Assembly: GCF_023653455.1 (NCBI RefSeq)
Contig: NZ_JAKEDR010000064.1
Coordinates: 1 to 16,711, forward strand
DNA from: Paraclostridium ghonii
GTDB lineage: Bacteria > Bacillota > Clostridia > Peptostreptococcales > Peptostreptococcaceae
Reading direction: 5' to 3'
Length of the DNA stretch: 16,711 nucleotides
A program made the translations under genes and the position numbers. Position 1 is the stretch's first letter. Each line of letters opens with the position of its first letter. Below, one piece after another: positions 14,108-16,711 of this stretch. The notes beneath the pieces were generated by a model that made no database searches, was not told the origin of the DNA, and saw nothing but the letters and a program-made list of their open reading frames with translations.

Positions 14108-15241
14108 GTGTTAGAAATGTTACAGACTTTCTTTGCAAATACTGGATTTGCAATGGTAGATTATAGACAAATAATAATGATTTTAATAGCATGTGTATTT
14201 TTATACTTAGCTATAGGAAAAGGATATGAACCATATCTTTTAATACCTATATCAATAGGTATGCTTCTTACTAATATGCCTGGAGTTGACTTAATGAAAG
14301 CAGCTACTGATTCAGAAAATGGAGGGCTGTTTTATTACTTATATCAAGGTACAAAATTAGGTATTTACCCTCCGCTAATATTTTTATGTATAGGGGCAAG
14401 TACAGATTTTGGACCAATAATTGCAAATCCTAAAACTCTTTTACTAGGAGCTGCAGCTCAATTTGGAGTATTTTTTGCATTTATGGGGGCTATATTAATA
14501 GGATTTACAGGCCCTGAATCTGCATCTATAGGAATAATAGGTGGAGCAGATGGACCAACTGCAATATATTTAACTGGGAAATTAGCACCACACTTATTAG
14601 GAACAATAGCACTTGCGGCATATTCTTATATGGCATTAGTTCCAGTTATACAACCTCCAATAATAAGAGCTTTAACTACTAAAGAAGAGCGTATGGTAAA
14701 AATGGAACAATTGAGATATGTTTCAAAAACAGAAAAAATAATATTCCCAATAGTAATTATGGTACTAGTTATAGGTTTATTACCAACGGCAGCACCACTT
14801 ATAGGTATGCTTATGTTTGGAAATTTAATAAAGGAAAGTGGAGTAGTTCCAAAATTAGTTGAAACTGCAACAGGTCCTATGTTATATATAATAACTATAA
14901 TACTAGGATTAACTGTTGGGGCTACAGCAAATGCAGAGACATTCTTAACTTCACAAACATTAGGAGTAACTGCTATGGGACTTGTAGCATTTGCAGTAGG
15001 TACAGCAGCAGGAGTTATATTTGGTAAGATAATGTATAAAGTAACTGGCGGTAAGGTCAATCCAATGATAGGAGCAGCAGGAGTTTCAGCAGTGCCTATG
15101 GCAGCTAGAGTTGTTCAAAAAGTTGGGCAAGAAGAAAATCCTTCAAACTTTTTACTTATGCATGCAATGGGACCTAACGTTGCAGGAGTTATAGGTTCAG
15201 CTGTAGCGGCAGGAGTTTTACTACAATTATTTGTTAAATAG
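14108..15241 (+). CDS. oadB: Na+-pumping decarboxylase beta chain
   Basis: OadB is the polytopic membrane subunit that decarboxylates carboxybiotin and exports Na+. The 377-residue protein is well conserved: GIIGGADGPTAIY (142-154) with the ion-pathway aspartate Asp148, MALVPVIQPPIIRALTT, NAETFL, the late VSAVPMAARV and HAMGPNVAGVIGSA near the C-terminus. The start is GTG, favoured over the ATG nine bases later because GGGGG at 14096-14100 has ideal spacing to GTG. The pumped ion is Na+ in all studied members. It closes the oad operon before a large terminator. From this subunit alone, oxaloacetate and methylmalonyl-CoA or glutaconyl-CoA pumps are hard to tell apart; OadA settles it. Confidence 0.95.
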   Translation: MLEMLQTFFANTGFAMVDYRQIIMILIACVFLYLAIGKGYEPYLLIPISIGMLLTNMPGVDLMKAATDSENGGLFYYLYQGTKLGIYPPLIFLCIGASTDFGPIIANPKTLLLGAAAQFGVFFAFMGAILIGFTGPESASIGIIGGADGPTAIYLTGKLAPHLLGTIALAAYSYMALVPVIQPPIIRALTTKEERMVKMEQLRYVSKTEKIIFPIVIMVLVIGLLPTAAPLIGMLMFGNLIKESGVVPKLVETATGPMLYIITIILGLTVGATANAETFLTSQTLGVTAMGLVAFAVGTAAGVIFGKIMYKVTGGKVNPMIGAAGVSAVPMAARVVQKVGQEENPSNFLLMHAMGPNVAGVIGSAVAAGVLLQLFVK

Positions 15242-15254
15242 CATATATTATAGG

Positions 15255-15316
15255 CTATCTCAATATAAAAAATTAGTTCGGTATTTAAGAACTATTTATA
15301 TTGAGATAGTTTTTTT
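15255..15316 (+). terminator. Terminator of the oad operon
   Basis: A perfect 15-bp outer stem (15255-15269 with 15295-15309) encloses a second 6-bp stem (15274-15279 with 15289-15294) and is followed by seven T. The nested inner stem makes it longer than the other terminators here. It begins 14 nt after the oadB stop. Confidence 0.92.
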
Positions 15317-15340
15317 AGTTAACTTTAAAATTAAAAAAGG

Positions 15341-15370
15341 TTGACAAAAGTAATTGTAATTATGTAAAAT
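15341..15370 (+). promoter_or_regulatory. Promoter of bioY
   Basis: A consensus TTGACA (15341-15346) and TAAAAT (15365-15370), 18 bp apart, predict a start near 15377. That position lies within the BirA-like operator, so bound BirA would block initiation. Confidence 0.65.
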
Positions 15371-15374
15371 TAAA

Positions 15375-15408
15375 ATGTAAACTAATTATTCGAAAAAGGT
15401 TAACTAAT
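15375..15408 (+). promoter_or_regulatory. BirA-type biotin operator upstream of bioY
   Basis: The half-sites ATGTAAAC (15375-15382) and GTTAACTA (15399-15406) are inverted and separated by 16 bp. This agrees with the known biotin operator pattern TTGTAAAC-N16-GTTTACAA in spacing and most bases. It overlaps the predicted transcription start and ends just before the ribosome binding site. Control by biotin-bound BirA is expected; birA itself is outside the window. Confidence 0.72.
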
Positions 15409-15419
15409 AAGGAGGATAT

Positions 15420-15962
15420 ATGAAATTAAACACTAAAGATTTAATAATTTGTGCCATGTTTGCAAGTATAACTGCTATTTTAGCTCAAATAGCTATACCA
15501 CTTCCATTTTCAACAGTACCTCTTACTATGCAAGTATTTGCAGTTACTATAAGTGGAGTAATCCTAGGAGCAAAAAAAGGGTTTATAAGTCAAGTGATAT
15601 ACATATTATTAGGGGCTATAGGAATGCCTGTATTTGCACAAATGAGTGGTGGGGCTGGAATTATATTTGGTTATACGGGTGGGTTTATAATGGCCTTTCC
15701 ATTAATGGCCTTATTGATAGGATATATAAGTGAAAAATATAATAGTATAAGTTCTATAATGATATCTATGATATTAGCATTAATTATAAATTACACTATA
15801 GGGACTTTATGGTATTCATTTGTAGCTGGAGTTGGGTTTATGGAAGGATTTATGGTCTGTGTAGTTCCTTTTATATTAATAGATTTAGTAAAAGTAGGGT
15901 TAGCGACTACTATTGGATTAACTATCAAAAAAAGAATTAAAAGAGAAGTATTTTCGTGTTAG
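15420..15962 (+). CDS. bioY: Biotin transporter substrate-binding component BioY
   Basis: BioY is the membrane S component that binds biotin for uptake, alone or with an ECF energy-coupling module. The 180-residue protein is hydrophobic with about six membrane helices and shows family landmarks: LPFSTVPLTMQVFAV (28-42), YILLGAIGMPVFA (61-73) and GIIFGYTGGFIMAFP (80-94). GGAGG at 15411-15415 is the ribosome binding site. It sits directly behind the biotin-dependent oad operon but has its own promoter and a BirA-like operator. No EcfA or EcfT genes are in the window, so the energy module must be encoded elsewhere, as is common in Firmicutes. It overlaps the next gene by 7 nt. Confidence 0.95.
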   Translation: MKLNTKDLIICAMFASITAILAQIAIPLPFSTVPLTMQVFAVTISGVILGAKKGFISQVIYILLGAIGMPVFAQMSGGAGIIFGYTGGFIMAFPLMALLIGYISEKYNSISSIMISMILALIINYTIGTLWYSFVAGVGFMEGFMVCVVPFILIDLVKVGLATTIGLTIKKRIKREVFSC

Positions 15963-16366
15963 AAATAAGACCACACCATCTTTTTTGTATGAAAGCTTTT
16001 ATAGGAAGAGGGTATAGCAAAGAATTTACTGATAATATGATTGAGATTATTTCAAAATTAAATGAAAATAAGAACCAGAATATAAAAATTACAGCTAATT
16101 TAGATAGCATTTGTTCTAAATGTCCTAATAATATAGATAATGAGTATTGTGTTACAGATGAAGAAGTTTTACAAATGGATAATAAAGTAATACACTATTT
16201 TAATATAATAGAAGGTGTATATAAATATGAAAAAATTGAAAATTTGATATATAATAATATAAATGAAGATATAATAGAAGAGATATGTAAAAATTGTAGT
16301 TGGTACAAAAATACAAACTGCAAAAAACTTATATTATTAAAATCAAAAGGAGTTTTTAATGAATGA
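15956..16366 (+). CDS. DUF1284-type cysteine-rich protein, putative Fe-S binding
   Basis: This 136-residue protein resembles the DUF1284/COG3543 family, described only as predicted iron-sulfur binding. It starts with the characteristic RPHHLFC (5-11). Cysteines at 11, 53, 56, 65, 111, 114 and 122 form pairs (CSKC, CKNC) able to hold a metal or Fe-S cluster. The start is GTG inside the last codons of bioY, chosen because RPHHLFC normally stands at the very N-terminus; no strong ribosome binding site is seen, so translation is probably coupled to bioY. It shares the bioY promoter and thus likely its biotin control. A link to biotin synthesis or use is suggested by position only. Function is unknown. 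Confidence 0.82.
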   Translation: MLEIRPHHLFCMKAFIGRGYSKEFTDNMIEIISKLNENKNQNIKITANLDSICSKCPNNIDNEYCVTDEEVLQMDNKVIHYFNIIEGVYKYEKIENLIYNNINEDIIEEICKNCSWYKNTNCKKLILLKSKGVFNE

Positions 16367-16659
16367 CAAGTAATATGTTTAGCACAAATGAAATAATAAT
16401 TATTGTTATGGCTATGATTGAAGATATTAAAAATGAAGAAATTTATGGGATAGAAAGTGAAGAATTAAATATACCTAAGGACATAAGTGAAAAAATATAT
16501 AAGTTAGAAGATAAAATTTGTGAAGAATTTTTTGATTTAATATATGAAATAGCTAATAAATTATATACTTTAAAAAATGGAGAACTTAATGAATTAAATA
16601 TTATTCACAAGGAAATACTTGATTTTTCAAATATAAAGCTTAAAATGTATATGATTTAA
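16363..16659 (+). CDS. Unknown 98-aa acidic helical protein
   Basis: I do not recognise this protein. It is 98 residues long, acidic, rich in Ile, Glu and Lys, and looks entirely helical. A hydrophobic stretch at 11-20 (IIIIVMAMIE) is too short and too closely followed by charges to be a clear membrane helix. There are no cysteines and no known motif. It starts with an ATGA overlap on the DUF1284 gene, with AAAGGAG at 16346-16352 giving a good ribosome binding site, so it is very likely translated as the last gene of the bioY unit. A terminator follows 12 nt after its stop. Confidence 0.7.
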   Translation: MTSNMFSTNEIIIIVMAMIEDIKNEEIYGIESEELNIPKDISEKIYKLEDKICEEFFDLIYEIANKLYTLKNGELNELNIIHKEILDFSNIKLKMYMI

Positions 16660-16671
16660 AAATGTACAATA

Positions 16672-16709
16672 AAAAATGTTATCTTAAATATAATTAGATA
16701 GCATTTTTT
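16672..16709 (+). terminator. Terminator of the bioY unit
   Basis: Arms 16672-16684 and 16696-16708 give a 13-bp stem with one G-U pair and an 11-nt loop, ending in a run of T. It closes the bioY-DUF1284-98-aa unit at the right edge of the window. Confidence 0.88.
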
Positions 16710-16711
16710 AT

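Noticed and set aside
14626..15060. Open frame of 144 codons on the minus strand
   Set aside because: It is antisense to the conserved core of oadB and has no supporting start signal or recognisable domain.
15449..15733. Plus-strand open frame of 94 codons inside bioY
   Set aside because: It is a shifted reading of the conserved bioY sequence, and the product, rich in Cys, Tyr and Trp, looks like no protein family.
16363..16659. DUF1284 and the 98-aa protein as a toxin-antitoxin pair because of the ATGA overlap
   Set aside because: Neither protein resembles a known toxin or antitoxin, both sit at the end of the bioY unit, and small overlaps occur at many junctions in this window.
1..16711. 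Insertion sequences, phage genes, CRISPR arrays, tRNA or rRNA genes
   Set aside because: No transposase, integrase, regularly spaced repeat, tRNA cloverleaf or rRNA stretch was seen; the only repeats are terminators and operator-like palindromes.

Overview
The window is AT-rich DNA (roughly 70% A+T by eye) with AGGAGG-type ribosome binding sites, closely packed genes and hairpin/T-run terminators. It carries a glycyl-radical enzyme, a biotin-dependent sodium-pumping decarboxylase and a complete citrate lyase set. Together these point to a strictly anaerobic, low-GC Firmicute of class Clostridia, with Peptostreptococcaceae as my best guess. No 16S or other taxonomic marker is present, so the family is inference.

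Layout, left to right. (1) 1-2462: a YjjI-type glycyl radical enzyme and its YjjW-type radical-SAM activase, overlapping by 1 nt, with a promoter in front and a strong terminator behind. (2) 2463-3094: a short stretch with a cryptic 22-codon reading frame, then a type I signal peptidase. (3) 3117-3910: a GntR/FCD regulator with its own promoter and terminator. (4) 3928-10984: citrate uptake and cleavage, citD-citE-citF, a 2-hydroxycarboxylate (CitS-type) transporter, an internal terminator-like hairpin, a 66-aa unknown membrane protein, citC, and a fused citX-citG. A perfect 18-bp palindrome of GntR type sits between the citD promoter and gene. (5) 10977-11654: a second GntR/FCD regulator on the minus strand, ending against citXG at a shared hairpin. 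(6) 11889-15316: an operon for a sodium-translocating oxaloacetate decarboxylase: carboxyltransferase OadA, OadG, a free-standing biotin carrier protein and OadB. (7) 15341-16709: bioY, the biotin transporter S component, under an apparent BirA operator, followed by a DUF1284-type cysteine-rich protein and an unknown 98-aa protein, then a terminator.

The parts form one pathway. CitS-like protein imports citrate. CitC, CitX and CitG build and acetylate the prosthetic group on CitD. CitF/CitE/CitD split citrate to acetate and oxaloacetate. OadA with the biotin carrier and OadB/OadG decarboxylates oxaloacetate to pyruvate while exporting Na+, and the Na+ gradient can drive further citrate uptake. 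BioY supplies the biotin the pump needs. Two related but distinct regulators flank the citrate block.

Most of this is a recognisable citrate fermentation island. The least explained parts are the 66-aa membrane protein inside the citrate operon, the YjjI/YjjW pair of unknown substrate, the 98-aa protein and DUF1284 protein after bioY, and the division of labour between the two regulators and their differing DNA sites.
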